This document shows positions 8,464-17,644 of a stretch of DNA of 64,000 nt, piece by piece. The notes under the pieces were generated by a model, which was given only the letters and a program-made list of their open reading frames with translations, was not told the origin of the DNA and made no database searches. Made by a program: the position numbers and the translations under genes. Numbering within the stretch: the stretch's first letter is position 1; each line of letters opens with the position of its first letter. The stretch is from Gammaproteobacteria bacterium (GTDB lineage: Bacteria; Pseudomonadota; Gammaproteobacteria; Arenicellales; UBA868): NCBI GenBank assembly GCA_022450155.1, contig JAKUQR010000004.1:1-64000 (forward strand), given 5' to 3'.

Positions 8464-11343
8464 TTATTCATCGACCGGAAAAAATCGACCAAGGCTCGAA
8501 CGAAATGCCAGTGGATCGACAATTTCATTTCTAGGCAGCGCTGCCTCGGCGCCCGTCACTGCACCAAAACTGCGGACTACCAGGTGCGGACGAGCGAGAT
8601 CAAGCACCGATGTTTGGAAGAACTTACGGAAGTCGTCCAGTGAAACTTCGTTGATTGCTGCTGCGAGCCGTTCACGACTATCAAATCCGTAGTCGTTCCG
8701 ATCGATCTCGAGCCAGTAGCGACTGCTTCGATACGACAATTTTTCCTCCTGGCGCATCACATCACCCACCAAACTGCTGCGGTGCTGTTCAAACTCGGCG
8801 CTGGTCATGCTATCGATCGACGCTGCATAATCATGCAAAAATTCAATCATTGCCGCCTCTATCGCGTCAGGTGCTTGATTCGGCGACTGCACTATAAACA
8901 CCAGGCCCGGCAACTGCATCACGTCCATAGCCCCACTGAACACGAAATACCCCATCTGCTGTTCAGTCCTCAAACTCTGATAAAACGGTGCGTTCATGAC
9001 TTGCCCCGCTAAATAATATTTCGCCCGATCGCTAAGTTCGTGACTCTCCCCCTGCAGATACAGTGCTAGCACGGCATCGGGATGGTCGATCGATAAAGTT
9101 CGAACCCGTGCCTCACTCGCCGCTAGTCGGACTACCTGGCCGTGGGGAACGACAGCGGCGCGGTTCGTCCCCAGCAATTCTCCAGCAACAAGCGCAGCAA
9201 GCGACAGTGCTTCCTCCCGGGTGTAATTCCCATGGGCGAGCGCCACTGATTCGACCGACTCCAACAACTGCGGAACGAAAGCTTCTAGGGCTTCGCGGGT
9301 TGCAGCTTCAGCAGCTTCGATCTTAACGTTGGGCCACCAGATCGTATCGAGCAACAAACGTCGTAAATCCGCTATGGCCTGTTCGTAGGGCTGTTCGAGT
9401 GCCAAGTTACGAAGTTGTTGGACTAGATTATCCTGAAGTCGGTCGAAGCGTTCCGATGTTACCTCGGGAACTCGAAGTGCGGCGAGGATCGTCTCCAGCA
9501 ACACTGCCTGTTTATCCGTATACCCCGAGATCTTCAAGGTGAACCCACGCTGGTGATCGTATAACTCAAATCCAAGCCCGGCGAGTTGGGCGGGGTATGA
9601 AAATGCATTCAACTGATCGGCCACCACCGCCGCATACAAGTTTGTCAACACGGCTTCTCTTGGCGTCGTTCGCGCGTGAGGCGAGCGAATACTTACGTAA
9701 AAATTTCCGCGCGGCGACCCGTAGGAGGTATCGTGGTCGAACCACAACGTAAACCCATCTTGAATGTCGATGCGTGTGGGCTTAGATACCTCTAGTTGCT
9801 CCTGGCGCAACTCCAGATCTACAGCAAGAAACGGATTGGGCTTCGGAAGGTAAAGATCAGGATTGGTCGATAGACCTGACCAATCCTCGAGTACATCGCT
9901 AGGCAAAGTCTCCAAACTGTAGTGAACCCCATAGTGGGTCTCTACCTGGTCGGTTTCGAGCTCCGGCCCGACCAGTAACAAGTGGAGATTGCGGGGTTGC
10001 AATCGATCAAGGTAGGAAAGAATCAGTTCCCTATTGAACTTGTCATAACGATATGGCGCGTAATAAAGATCTTGAACTGGGTAATCATGCATGCGAGCCG
10101 CGAATGCCCGAACCAGAGTGTAGGCTTCAACGTCCTCTCGAAATCGAAAATCAATCTCGGCCAGTTTGCGCTGCTCATCGAATACCCACGACGTTACGCC
10201 CTCTTCACTAATCTGCCGGATAAGTGCAAACAACCAAGCCCCGATACGCTGGTAGTTCTCGAGGCCCGACTCGGTTAACGAAATCGTGACTTCAAAGGTG
10301 CCGTAATGTTCGTAACTCAACCCGCCGCCGGCCGATAGCCCCTCGGCCCAGCCCTGTTCTTTCAATAACGCAAACAGCGAACCGGGCCCCTCATCTCCGA
10401 GGAGGCTCGCAATGTAAGACAGCGGTTTTGCCGCATAGTCGTCGAGCGCCGAAGGTATTGCAAACGAGAAAACAGCTTGCCGGATTTCCTTAACAGGGAT
10501 GATCTTCTGAAGCAGCGGTAATGTCCCGAGCGGGTAGATTGGAACTTCCGTCTGTGGGGCAATGGCCTTCCCGGCCGGCACGCCTTCAAACAATTCTTCG
10601 ACCCAGTCACGCAGCAGGACCGTTGATTCCCGGCCTAAAACGACCAAAGTCATACTCTCAGCCCGGTAATGTGCCTCGTAAAAACCGATGAGGTCTTCCC
10701 GCACCAAGTCTCCTTCACGATCAGCGAGAGTATTCTCGTTCCCAACAGCAAAACCCGACTCGGGATGCCGTGGGTCAAATGCTTGGCGTCTGGCTGCCAG
10801 ATAGCGTCTTCCATCCGACTGCAATTTGGCGCTGAATTCGGCGTGTACGATACCGCGTTCTCGCTCTATAAACCTGGGGTTGAAAAGCGCGGCGACAAAA
10901 AATTGGGAGAACCTCTCCAGTGCACCCCTAAGATATTGGGACTCAATATCAAAATAATAATTGGTGTGATCCGGCATCGTGTAAGCGTTATCATTGCCAC
11001 CGTGCAGCTGGATAAAGGCCTGATACTCCCCCGCTTCCGGATACCGCTCTGTACCCAGGAACAACATATGCTCAAGCAAATGAGCAAGACCCGGCCGTTC
11101 TTCCGGATCACTGCCACTGCCCACCCGAACATCGAGCGCCGCCGCCGCCTTGTCCGTATGGGGGTCGGATATTAACAATACCCGCAGTCCATTTTTGAGA
11201 CGATGTGCGAGATAATCCCGATCATCGGATGGGCTGGTGATGATATCCGCAACAGCTTGGCCAGCTTCATAATGCTGAGCAGGAGTAACGGCAGTTGCCA
11301 GCAGAAATACCAGCAGTCCGGCGAGATATCGCAATAGTTTCAC
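8464..11343 (-). CDS. M16 family zinc peptidase (pitrilysin/insulinase type)
   Basis: 959 residues, the length of protease III/insulin-degrading enzymes, acting in the periplasm. A signal peptide (KLLRYLAGLLVFLLATAVTPA) precedes the catalytic half. The inverted zinc motif HLLEH is at His88-Glu91-His92, followed by MLFLGTERYPEAGEY and NAYTMPDHTNYYF; the third zinc ligand should be a Glu near residue 169 (RGIVHAEF region). The catalytically inactive C-terminal half closes the chamber. The start is GTG, inside the repeat shared with the copper chaperone gene. It appears to be transcribed alone or ahead of the broken copper locus. Confidence 0.9.
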   Translation of the reverse strand: MKLLRYLAGLLVFLLATAVTPAQHYEAGQAVADIITSPSDDRDYLAHRLKNGLRVLLISDPHTDKAAAALDVRVGSGSDPEERPGLAHLLEHMLFLGTERYPEAGEYQAFIQLHGGNDNAYTMPDHTNYYFDIESQYLRGALERFSQFFVAALFNPRFIERERGIVHAEFSAKLQSDGRRYLAARRQAFDPRHPESGFAVGNENTLADREGDLVREDLIGFYEAHYRAESMTLVVLGRESTVLLRDWVEELFEGVPAGKAIAPQTEVPIYPLGTLPLLQKIIPVKEIRQAVFSFAIPSALDDYAAKPLSYIASLLGDEGPGSLFALLKEQGWAEGLSAGGGLSYEHYGTFEVTISLTESGLENYQRIGAWLFALIRQISEEGVTSWVFDEQRKLAEIDFRFREDVEAYTLVRAFAARMHDYPVQDLYYAPYRYDKFNRELILSYLDRLQPRNLHLLLVGPELETDQVETHYGVHYSLETLPSDVLEDWSGLSTNPDLYLPKPNPFLAVDLELRQEQLEVSKPTRIDIQDGFTLWFDHDTSYGSPRGNFYVSIRSPHARTTPREAVLTNLYAAVVADQLNAFSYPAQLAGLGFELYDHQRGFTLKISGYTDKQAVLLETILAALRVPEVTSERFDRLQDNLVQQLRNLALEQPYEQAIADLRRLLLDTIWWPNVKIEAAEAATREALEAFVPQLLESVESVALAHGNYTREEALSLAALVAGELLGTNRAAVVPHGQVVRLAASEARVRTLSIDHPDAVLALYLQGESHELSDRAKYYLAGQVMNAPFYQSLRTEQQMGYFVFSGAMDVMQLPGLVFIVQSPNQAPDAIEAAMIEFLHDYAASIDSMTSAEFEQHRSSLVGDVMRQEEKLSYRSSRYWLEIDRNDYGFDSRERLAAAINEVSLDDFRKFFQTSVLDLARPHLVVRSFGAVTGAEAALPRNEIVDPLAFRSSLGRFFPVDE

Positions 11344-11363
11344 ACTCAGGCAGGGGTCAACGG
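11260..11363 (-). repeat. signal-peptide repeat, copy B (M16 peptidase)
   Basis: Second copy of the approximately 104-base segment at 8248-8351. It includes the GTG start and signal peptide of the M16 peptidase up to QHYEAG. Confidence 0.85.
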
Positions 11364-11396
11364 AAGTACATCGTTAGAACAATGACCGTCACAGGA

Positions 11397-12671
11397 TCAG
11401 GTAGTCAGTATAGTGCGCCACCGGGCGACGATTACTAAGGTCGTCAGTATACCGGTCAACCCGAATATGACGGTAGTCGCCGGTACGCCAATCCACTCAA
11501 TCAACGCCCCGCCCGTGAGTAGTCCCATTGGCATACCGTAAACGGCCAGCATGCGCACACCGGATACCCGTCCCCGATAGACCTCATCAGTAATCTTAAG
11601 TAACAGAACAGACATTGGGATCATCGCGAAACTCTGCGCGAGCCCGATCACTGTAATTACCACGCCGGCAACCATCGGTATAGAGAATAGACCCAACAAC
11701 AAAATAAACAGGTGCCATATCACCAACCAGATCACCATCATGCGGACGGGTTTTGTGACACGAAGGACCGTCGCTGTTGCCAGGGACCCCAGCAATGCAC
11801 CCATTGCCAACAGCGCGATCAGCTGTGCCAGACCGGTTTCATCCATTGCGTATACGTCACGGGCCAGGGCGGGCAACAGACCGCGGATCATCGGGAACCC
11901 AGTGAAGTTGGCGAGAAAAGCCAGCGCCATGATCGCGACGATAGTTTCATTACGGCGGATGTAAGAAAAACCCAGCTTCAGGTCTGTCCAGGGCCTTGAA
12001 TTCTCGGTGGGTTGTCTGGGTATTGGCGTGATCCGCCAGGCGAGCAGTACGCTCGCCAGGTAAAGCCCCACGACAGCGCCATAGGCTGCGCCGATACCCA
12101 GAGTAGAAAACAGGCCCGCACCCAGCAGTGCGCCGAATATGCGCGCTGAGTCCATGGTCGCCCGTGAAAAGCCCATCGCATTGTGCAGATCTCTAGTGGG
12201 TACTGTGTCGGCGATCAGCGCGAACTTCACAGCAAAATCCGATGGTCGTACTAGCCCAGCTATACCGGAAATAACAAAGACCTGCCACGGCTGTACGGTA
12301 CCGACAAGTGCCAGCAATAGGATGGCACTAGCCAGAGCGCCGTAAATCAACCGCAGTATGATCAGTATCGCCCGGCGGTCGACCCGGTCTGCCAGCACGC
12401 CGAAAAACGGGCTGAGCAGAGTTCCACTGAAAGTCAGGGCCGCGAATGCGGCCAGCAAGAAAGGTGAATCGGTGGTAACCAGTACAAACCAGCCCAGGAT
12501 GAGCGTTTCCATTTCGAATGCCCATGAGTTAAGCAGATCCGATCCCCACTGGAAGCGGTAACTCTGAATCCGAAATGCACTCAGAAATTTCGGTAGTCGC
12601 ACGGTGGAATAATTAAGCCTATGTTCTGCGCTTCTGGCTGCCACCGAAAGTCTGCGGCGAAGTGCTGGCAT
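11397..12671 (-). CDS. MFS transporter (EntS-like drug/siderophore exporter type)
   Basis: 424 residues with about 12 hydrophobic segments. The loop motif GVLADRVDRRAILI, between helices 2 and 3, is the MFS signature in the form used by the MFS_3/EntS-like group. The polar first 30 residues before FRIQSYRFQWGSDLL suggest the true start may be internal, although the ATG at 12671 is acceptable. The substrate cannot be predicted. It is divergent from the Rieske gene across about 200 bases. Confidence 0.8.
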   Translation of the reverse strand: MPALRRRLSVAARSAEHRLNYSTVRLPKFLSAFRIQSYRFQWGSDLLNSWAFEMETLILGWFVLVTTDSPFLLAAFAALTFSGTLLSPFFGVLADRVDRRAILIILRLIYGALASAILLLALVGTVQPWQVFVISGIAGLVRPSDFAVKFALIADTVPTRDLHNAMGFSRATMDSARIFGALLGAGLFSTLGIGAAYGAVVGLYLASVLLAWRITPIPRQPTENSRPWTDLKLGFSYIRRNETIVAIMALAFLANFTGFPMIRGLLPALARDVYAMDETGLAQLIALLAMGALLGSLATATVLRVTKPVRMMVIWLVIWHLFILLLGLFSIPMVAGVVITVIGLAQSFAMIPMSVLLLKITDEVYRGRVSGVRMLAVYGMPMGLLTGGALIEWIGVPATTVIFGLTGILTTLVIVARWRTILTT

Positions 12672-12885
12672 TTCGGGCGTTATAACGTGATAGGGTCATG
12701 TGTTACTGTCAGGCAGAATCCGCGCAAAGAATCCGCGTAGCATACGCGAAAACCCTGAGATAAGGCTGGGGGATGGTGGTTGATGAGTTTGGGTTTTCAT
12801 GAGCACATGATGAAGATGAGTCTGAACGAGCCCCAGCGTGTACAACGCCATAACGTTTCACACCTCGTGAGTGATTTTGCCCGTA
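12672..12885. promoter_or_regulatory. divergent intergenic region with a short direct repeat
   Basis: This 214-base gap separates the MFS gene from the Rieske gene. It carries GAATCCGCG twice, 13 bases apart (about 12717 and 12730), which could be an operator. A 40-codon open frame (12783-12905) overlaps the Rieske start in another frame. I see no clear promoter hexamers. Confidence 0.25.
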
Positions 12886-14499
12886 ATGGTCGATCACAGC
12901 ACTAGCGATCACATCATGACTCAAGGCTGGATCAAATCAGTCAGCTGCGATGCACTCAAGCGCGGCGGCCGAAAGGTGTTCCGTTTTGAGGGTCGTCAGA
13001 TCGTGCTGTTCGATACCAGGCAGGGAATTTACGCGTGCAACAATCGTTGTCCACACGAAGGCTATCCACTGCGAGAAGGAGTATTGGATGAACAGTGTCG
13101 GCTGACCTGTAACTGGCACAACTGGAAATTCGATCTTCAGACAGGCGAAAACCAACGGGATGGTGACAAGCTTCGGGTTTATCCGGTTGAAGTACGCGGT
13201 GATCATATCTGGATACAGATCATCGATCCGCCACTGGCCGAACAACAGGAGAAAACGATTAATGATCTAAACCACGCTTTTTGTAATTATGATTACGAAC
13301 GCCTGGCTCGGGAACTCGCCCGATTGTTCCAGATGGGTGTAGACCCTACCGTAGCGATAACCAAGGCGATTGAATGGTCCAGTGAGCGCATGGAGTTTGG
13401 CTGGACACACGCCTATGCGGGGGCTGCAGAGTGGTTGCAGCTTTACGATGATCACGACGGGAAACGGGAACAACAGCTGATTTGCCTGCTAGAAGCGATT
13501 GGGCACATGTCGGAAGATACGTTGCGCGAGTCCCGTTACCCGTTCGTTTCCGGCGCGCTTGCCTGGGATGAAGATGCTTTTGTTGCGGCCGTAGAGCATG
13601 AAGACGAGACAGCAGCGTTACAACGCACCCGTGGAGCGCTCGTAGACGGTGGTGCTTTTGCCACCATGGAACGTGGTCTTGCCCGAGCAGCCCTGGCGCA
13701 CTACCACAGTTTTGGGCATGCCCTGATTTACATCCCCAGGGCTGCCGAGTTGATCCATCGCTTGGGTGAGGGTGTGGCGGCACCCGTGTTGCTCTCTTTG
13801 GTGCGCAGTATTGTCACTGGGTTCCGGGAAGATCTGATTCCCGAGTTCCGGCACTACGGTGAGGCACTTACTAGTTTTGGTCGGGGCCTAAATGGTCACT
13901 CACCACCACCCGAGGCTTATGTTGGCCTTAATCCAGCTAAAGCCATGGCTTTGACGGTAGAACACGGCAGCGCTCCACCGGAGGAACTCTACCGCAGTCT
14001 GCTGGCAGTGAACGCCCAGAACATGCTGACTTTTGATCTTACGTGCCTGGACGATATCGACCAGCCTTATGGCAGTGATCGGGGGTGGCTCGATTTTACG
14101 CACGGACTGACTTTCGCGGATGCTGTCTACACTTTGTGTGGGCGTTATCCGGAATTGTGGCCGGCAGGCCTCCTGCAGATGGCCTGTTTTGCGGGTCGTA
14201 ATGTTGGCCATGCTGATCCGGCCGTGGCGCTTGAAGACTGGGTGGTGAGTGAACCACAGACATTTTTTCAAGAAACGACCGGCATGCTGATGGACCACGG
14301 ACAATCGGAGTACATAGTGTCAGTTCATTTGCTCAAAACCGTTCAGGCGGTGAAACGACTTTCAGCTTTGCCTCAGGTTGGCGCAGCCGGCCAAATCGCG
14401 CTGGCGGCATTGAACCGACTGCTCTCGGCCCCGGTTCGACGAAAGATGGTGAAGCGGACAGCCCGTCAGGCGATACGCTTTATCCGTCAGGACAAATGA
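12886..14499 (+). CDS. Rieske [2Fe-2S] protein with a large helical C-terminal domain
   Basis: 537 residues. The first 110 form a Rieske domain with cluster ligands C55-x-H57 (RCPHEGYPL) and C75-x2-H78 (CNWHNWKF). The remaining roughly 420 residues are not the usual ring-hydroxylase catalytic domain. They are predicted mostly helical and rich in conserved-looking His and Glu (EWSSERMEFGWTHAY, HSFGHALIYIPRAAELIHRLG, MACFAGRNVGH). This could be a metal or haem-like site fed electrons by the cluster, but I do not recognise the family. Start options are GTG 12871, ATG 12886 and ATG 12916; none has a strong ribosome site. Converges with the nitronate monooxygenase gene. Confidence 0.75.
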   Translation: MVDHSTSDHIMTQGWIKSVSCDALKRGGRKVFRFEGRQIVLFDTRQGIYACNNRCPHEGYPLREGVLDEQCRLTCNWHNWKFDLQTGENQRDGDKLRVYPVEVRGDHIWIQIIDPPLAEQQEKTINDLNHAFCNYDYERLARELARLFQMGVDPTVAITKAIEWSSERMEFGWTHAYAGAAEWLQLYDDHDGKREQQLICLLEAIGHMSEDTLRESRYPFVSGALAWDEDAFVAAVEHEDETAALQRTRGALVDGGAFATMERGLARAALAHYHSFGHALIYIPRAAELIHRLGEGVAAPVLLSLVRSIVTGFREDLIPEFRHYGEALTSFGRGLNGHSPPPEAYVGLNPAKAMALTVEHGSAPPEELYRSLLAVNAQNMLTFDLTCLDDIDQPYGSDRGWLDFTHGLTFADAVYTLCGRYPELWPAGLLQMACFAGRNVGHADPAVALEDWVVSEPQTFFQETTGMLMDHGQSEYIVSVHLLKTVQAVKRLSALPQVGAAGQIALAALNRLLSAPVRRKMVKRTARQAIRFIRQDK

Positions 14500-14529
14500 A
14501 ATTCTGTCGGCGTCAGTGACCGGGCACAA

Positions 14530-15615
14530 TTAACGTTCTGGTGCCAGACGCTCTAGGACAGATTCTGTTTCTGTGACCAGCAGCTGTATCAGTTCGGAGG
14601 CAGGCAGGTTTCTCGACATCACGGCACTTTGACCGGACCATAGAGATAGAAAATCGGGGTTGTTTTCTTTTGCACTGGCTTTACGCAGCGGTCCTGTCAG
14701 GGTGTTGAGAATCGGAAAATCCGGATAACGGGCTTCATGACCTGCCATCTCAAGCAGATAACGGTTTTCCAGGCCTCGAGCCGGCCGACCGGAGAAAGCG
14801 TGTGTGATCCGTGTTTGATCGTCGCGGGCCGCGTTGAGTGCCCGACGGTAAAGCGGATGCGCGGCTGATTCAGGACAGGTTAGAAACGCCGTGCCAAGCT
14901 GCACGGCACTAGCGCCAAGGGCAAGCGCAGCAGCGATACCGCGGCCGTCGCCGATGCCCCCTGCAGCAATCACGGGGATGGATACCGCGTCGACAACCTG
15001 GGGAACCAGCGCCAAAGTGCCCACGTGACCCCTTTCGTAAGGTTCTGAAAACGTGCCGCGATGCCCGCCGGCTTCAAAACCCTGGGCGATAACCGCATCG
15101 ACACCTCGGGCCTCGAGTTCACGGGCTTCCGCCACGTTGGTTGCCGACGACAGAGTGAACAGACCAGCTGCCTTGATCGCCTTGAACGCATCATCACCTG
15201 GCAGACCAAAGTGAAAACTCACCACCGGCGGACGAAGATCAAGCACGGCTTGCAGGTGGGTTTCATTGAAAGACGGTGCTGGCGTAACCACATCCGGTAC
15301 TTGGCCGAGTCCCAGTTCACGATAGTAGGGTGCCAGCAGTGAGCGGGTCTCTTCAGTGCGCTCTGGGTCATCGACCGGCTCGCTGTGGACAAAAAAGTTG
15401 GCGTTATAGGGCGCATCGGTGGCATTGGATACTGTGGCACAGTCATTGCGCAGGGCCTCTTGGGTGTGCATGGCGAGGCCAAGCGAGCCCAGTCCGCCGG
15501 CGGTCGAGACTGCGATAGCGAGCGCCGGTGTTGACGCACTAGCCATCGGCGCCTGAATAATTGGATAGCGAATGCCAAGATGGTCGGTCAGTTCAGTATC
15601 AGGCCAGGCGCTCAT
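14530..15615 (-). CDS. nitronate monooxygenase (NMO/2-nitropropane dioxygenase family)
   Basis: 361 residues, an FMN-dependent TIM-barrel enzyme that oxidises alkyl nitronates such as propionate-3-nitronate. It begins with the family pattern LGIRYPIIQAPMA. Further signatures are VVSFHFGLP, the phosphate-binding region VIAQGFEAGGHRG, PVIAAGGIGDGRGIAAALALGASAVQLGTAF, and a C-terminal LWSGQS. This matches class I NMOs. It stands between the Rieske gene (convergent) and the end of the mrp operon (same strand, about 70 bases away), so it could be read through from mrp. Confidence 0.88.
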   Translation of the reverse strand: MSAWPDTELTDHLGIRYPIIQAPMASASTPALAIAVSTAGGLGSLGLAMHTQEALRNDCATVSNATDAPYNANFFVHSEPVDDPERTEETRSLLAPYYRELGLGQVPDVVTPAPSFNETHLQAVLDLRPPVVSFHFGLPGDDAFKAIKAAGLFTLSSATNVAEARELEARGVDAVIAQGFEAGGHRGTFSEPYERGHVGTLALVPQVVDAVSIPVIAAGGIGDGRGIAAALALGASAVQLGTAFLTCPESAAHPLYRRALNAARDDQTRITHAFSGRPARGLENRYLLEMAGHEARYPDFPILNTLTGPLRKASAKENNPDFLSLWSGQSAVMSRNLPASELIQLLVTETESVLERLAPER

Positions 15616-15685
15616 CAGCTTATTTTATCCACTTTTAGGATGCCTACAGCGGTTGGTGTGGTCATCAGCGCCAGTGGATCTTGGA

Positions 15686-17398
15686 CTAAACAAAGTACAG
15701 CACTAGGCTGGCGGCCAGCAGCACCGCGATCCACAGCACCATGCTGCCGGTTGGCCAGGTTCTGGCCAGCGTACCTTCGGGCCCATAGTGGCGGATTACG
15801 GAACGCATTAGGGTTCGACCAGCTAACCGTGTCGTTGCGGTCAACCGGTCTGTAACATTTGCCAGGTTGTTCGTAATGCTATGGATAACGTTAGGCGCCA
15901 GTCGACGGTAGAACCAGTCGGTATCGAGGTTGATGGCATTCTGCTCGGGCGGATACAGACCCATTCGTAGGAGTACGGCAAAGGCTAAAGCGGCGAAGAG
16001 CAGTAGCTGAATCTGTGTCAACGAGTGGCCAAAGTCAGCGTAAGGTTCGTAGTCCACCGGATAAGGCAAAAGGGCATATAGAGGATCAGGAAACCAGCCA
16101 ATGCCGACGCACAGCACAGCGGTTGCGCCCATGGCAAGGCACATGTGAATCGGTGCTTCCCGACATCGAATCCCCGAATCGCGTCCGAAAAATGCGAAGT
16201 ACGGAATTTTGATACCCGAGTGCTCCATGACGCCAGCAGATGCTACCAAAAGCCCTATAAAGGTCAAAACATAATATCCTTCGATCACTGCGGACATGGT
16301 CAACGACTTTGCGACAAACCCACTGAACAACGGAAAGGCAGAAATCGACATCGCACCGACGATGCAGAACGCCGCTGTCCAGGGCATCGACCGGTAGAGT
16401 CCACCGAGGTCAGACGCGCGGATCGTTCCGGTGCGATAAAGCACAGCGCCCATAGACATGAACAGAAGTGCCTTGTAAAGGATGTGTACGAAAGCATGGG
16501 CGACAGCGCCATTGAGGGCCAGTTCGGTGCCGATCCCAATTCCAACGACCATGAATCCCAGTTGGTTGTTAAGGCTGTAGCACAATACTTTGCGCAGATC
16601 ATTCTCAATCACCGCAAAGAAAATCGGGAAAAGGGTCATCACGACACCAATACCGATGAGCGCTTCTGTGCCCGGGAATCCCCTGGCCAGCGCGTAAACT
16701 GCGAGCTTGGTTGTAAACGCACTCAGAAATACTGCGCCGGTTATCGTGGCCTGTGGGTAGGCGTCCTGTAGCCAGTTGTGCAGCAGTGGAAAGGCGCACT
16801 TAATCCCAAACGCGAGAAAGATCAGCCATACGCCCGGGCCAGCTGTGACAAGACTCTCTCCCGGGCCGATCAGTTGGGTGAATAACAGCGAGCCCGACTC
16901 ATGGAAGTAAAACAAGATGCCGGAGAGCAACAACACCCCAGAACCGATTTGGATTAGCAGATATCTCAGGCCCGCCCGGTAGGCGCGTTCGCTGCGGTTA
17001 GCCCAGATCAGGAAAACCGACGTCAACGCGGTGATTTCCCAGTACACAAACAGGGTGATCAGGTCTCCCGCAAACACTGCACCTATGGCACTCCCGACAT
17101 ACATCATCGCGGCCACGTGTTGGGTTGTGTCCCGGACATGCAGTGCGTAGAGCGCCGCGAGAAAAGCAGCGATATAAAAAATGTAGCCAAACACCAGGCT
17201 CAGTCTGTCTACCCGCACCGGGAGCAGGCTATAGCCAGCGATTTCGACATCGACAGACATCCCTTCAGACAGAAATAGCAGCTGTAACAGCCCCAGTGCC
17301 GGCAGCACCAGTGCACCTTTCGCTTGGACTGACCGGGGCAACACAGGCAGGACTAGGCCACCGAGAATTAGGATCAGTCCTGGCGGGAGACTACTCAT
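15686..17398 (-). CDS. Mrp-type cation/proton antiporter, third NuoL/M/N-like subunit (subunit D family)
   Basis: 570 residues with about 14-16 membrane segments and the proton-translocating core shared with complex I subunits. Diagnostic pieces are LFVYWEITALTSVFLIW, KCAFPLLHNWLQDAYPQATITGAVFLSAFTTKLAVYALARG (split by family as HNWLQDAYP and AFTTKLAVY) and YSLNNQLGFMVVG. The C-terminal extension after residue 460 is longer than in the other two D-like subunits. Its start overlaps the stop of the small protein upstream by 8 bases. Last gene of the mrp operon. Confidence 0.85.
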   Translation of the reverse strand: MSSLPPGLILILGGLVLPVLPRSVQAKGALVLPALGLLQLLFLSEGMSVDVEIAGYSLLPVRVDRLSLVFGYIFYIAAFLAALYALHVRDTTQHVAAMMYVGSAIGAVFAGDLITLFVYWEITALTSVFLIWANRSERAYRAGLRYLLIQIGSGVLLLSGILFYFHESGSLLFTQLIGPGESLVTAGPGVWLIFLAFGIKCAFPLLHNWLQDAYPQATITGAVFLSAFTTKLAVYALARGFPGTEALIGIGVVMTLFPIFFAVIENDLRKVLCYSLNNQLGFMVVGIGIGTELALNGAVAHAFVHILYKALLFMSMGAVLYRTGTIRASDLGGLYRSMPWTAAFCIVGAMSISAFPLFSGFVAKSLTMSAVIEGYYVLTFIGLLVASAGVMEHSGIKIPYFAFFGRDSGIRCREAPIHMCLAMGATAVLCVGIGWFPDPLYALLPYPVDYEPYADFGHSLTQIQLLLFAALAFAVLLRMGLYPPEQNAINLDTDWFYRRLAPNVIHSITNNLANVTDRLTATTRLAGRTLMRSVIRHYGPEGTLARTWPTGSMVLWIAVLLAASLVLYFV

Positions 17399-17591
17399 CG
17401 TAGTAGTCCTTATGTCGCTTTATGACCCGGCGCAGATGCTTGCCGAGGATGACGATGCCGAATAAGGAGACGAAGCCCCAAACCGCGTAAAACCCGATCC
17501 ACCCCTCCCATGGGAATATCGGGTGTCGATTCACAATGATCTCCACGCCCACCAGTACAACGCACAGTGCTAGAAGCAAACGGAAAATCAT
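17391..17591 (-). CDS. small membrane protein in the mrp operon
   Basis: 66 residues from ATG 17591: two hydrophobic helices (MIFRLLLALCVVLVGVEI and IGFYAVWGFVSLFGIVILG) joined by NRHPIFPWEGW, then a basic tail KHLRRVIKRHKDYYDE. The open frame extends further upstream into the preceding gene without family sense. It lies between two large antiporter subunits and overlaps the next start, so it is translated with them and may be an accessory subunit. I do not recognise a named family. Confidence 0.65.
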   Translation of the reverse strand: MIFRLLLALCVVLVGVEIIVNRHPIFPWEGWIGFYAVWGFVSLFGIVILGKHLRRVIKRHKDYYDE

Positions 17592-17644
17592 GTTCTTGTG
17601 ATCACTTGTGTTCTGATGACTGGCGCCGGCATGGGTCGTCGATC

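Noticed and set aside
10669-11175. 168-residue plus-strand open frame
   Set aside because: Antisense to the N-terminal catalytic half of the M16 peptidase, which has clear motifs.
16145-16771. 208-residue plus-strand open frame
   Set aside because: Shadow of a large antiporter subunit; its composition is that of antisense to hydrophobic helices.
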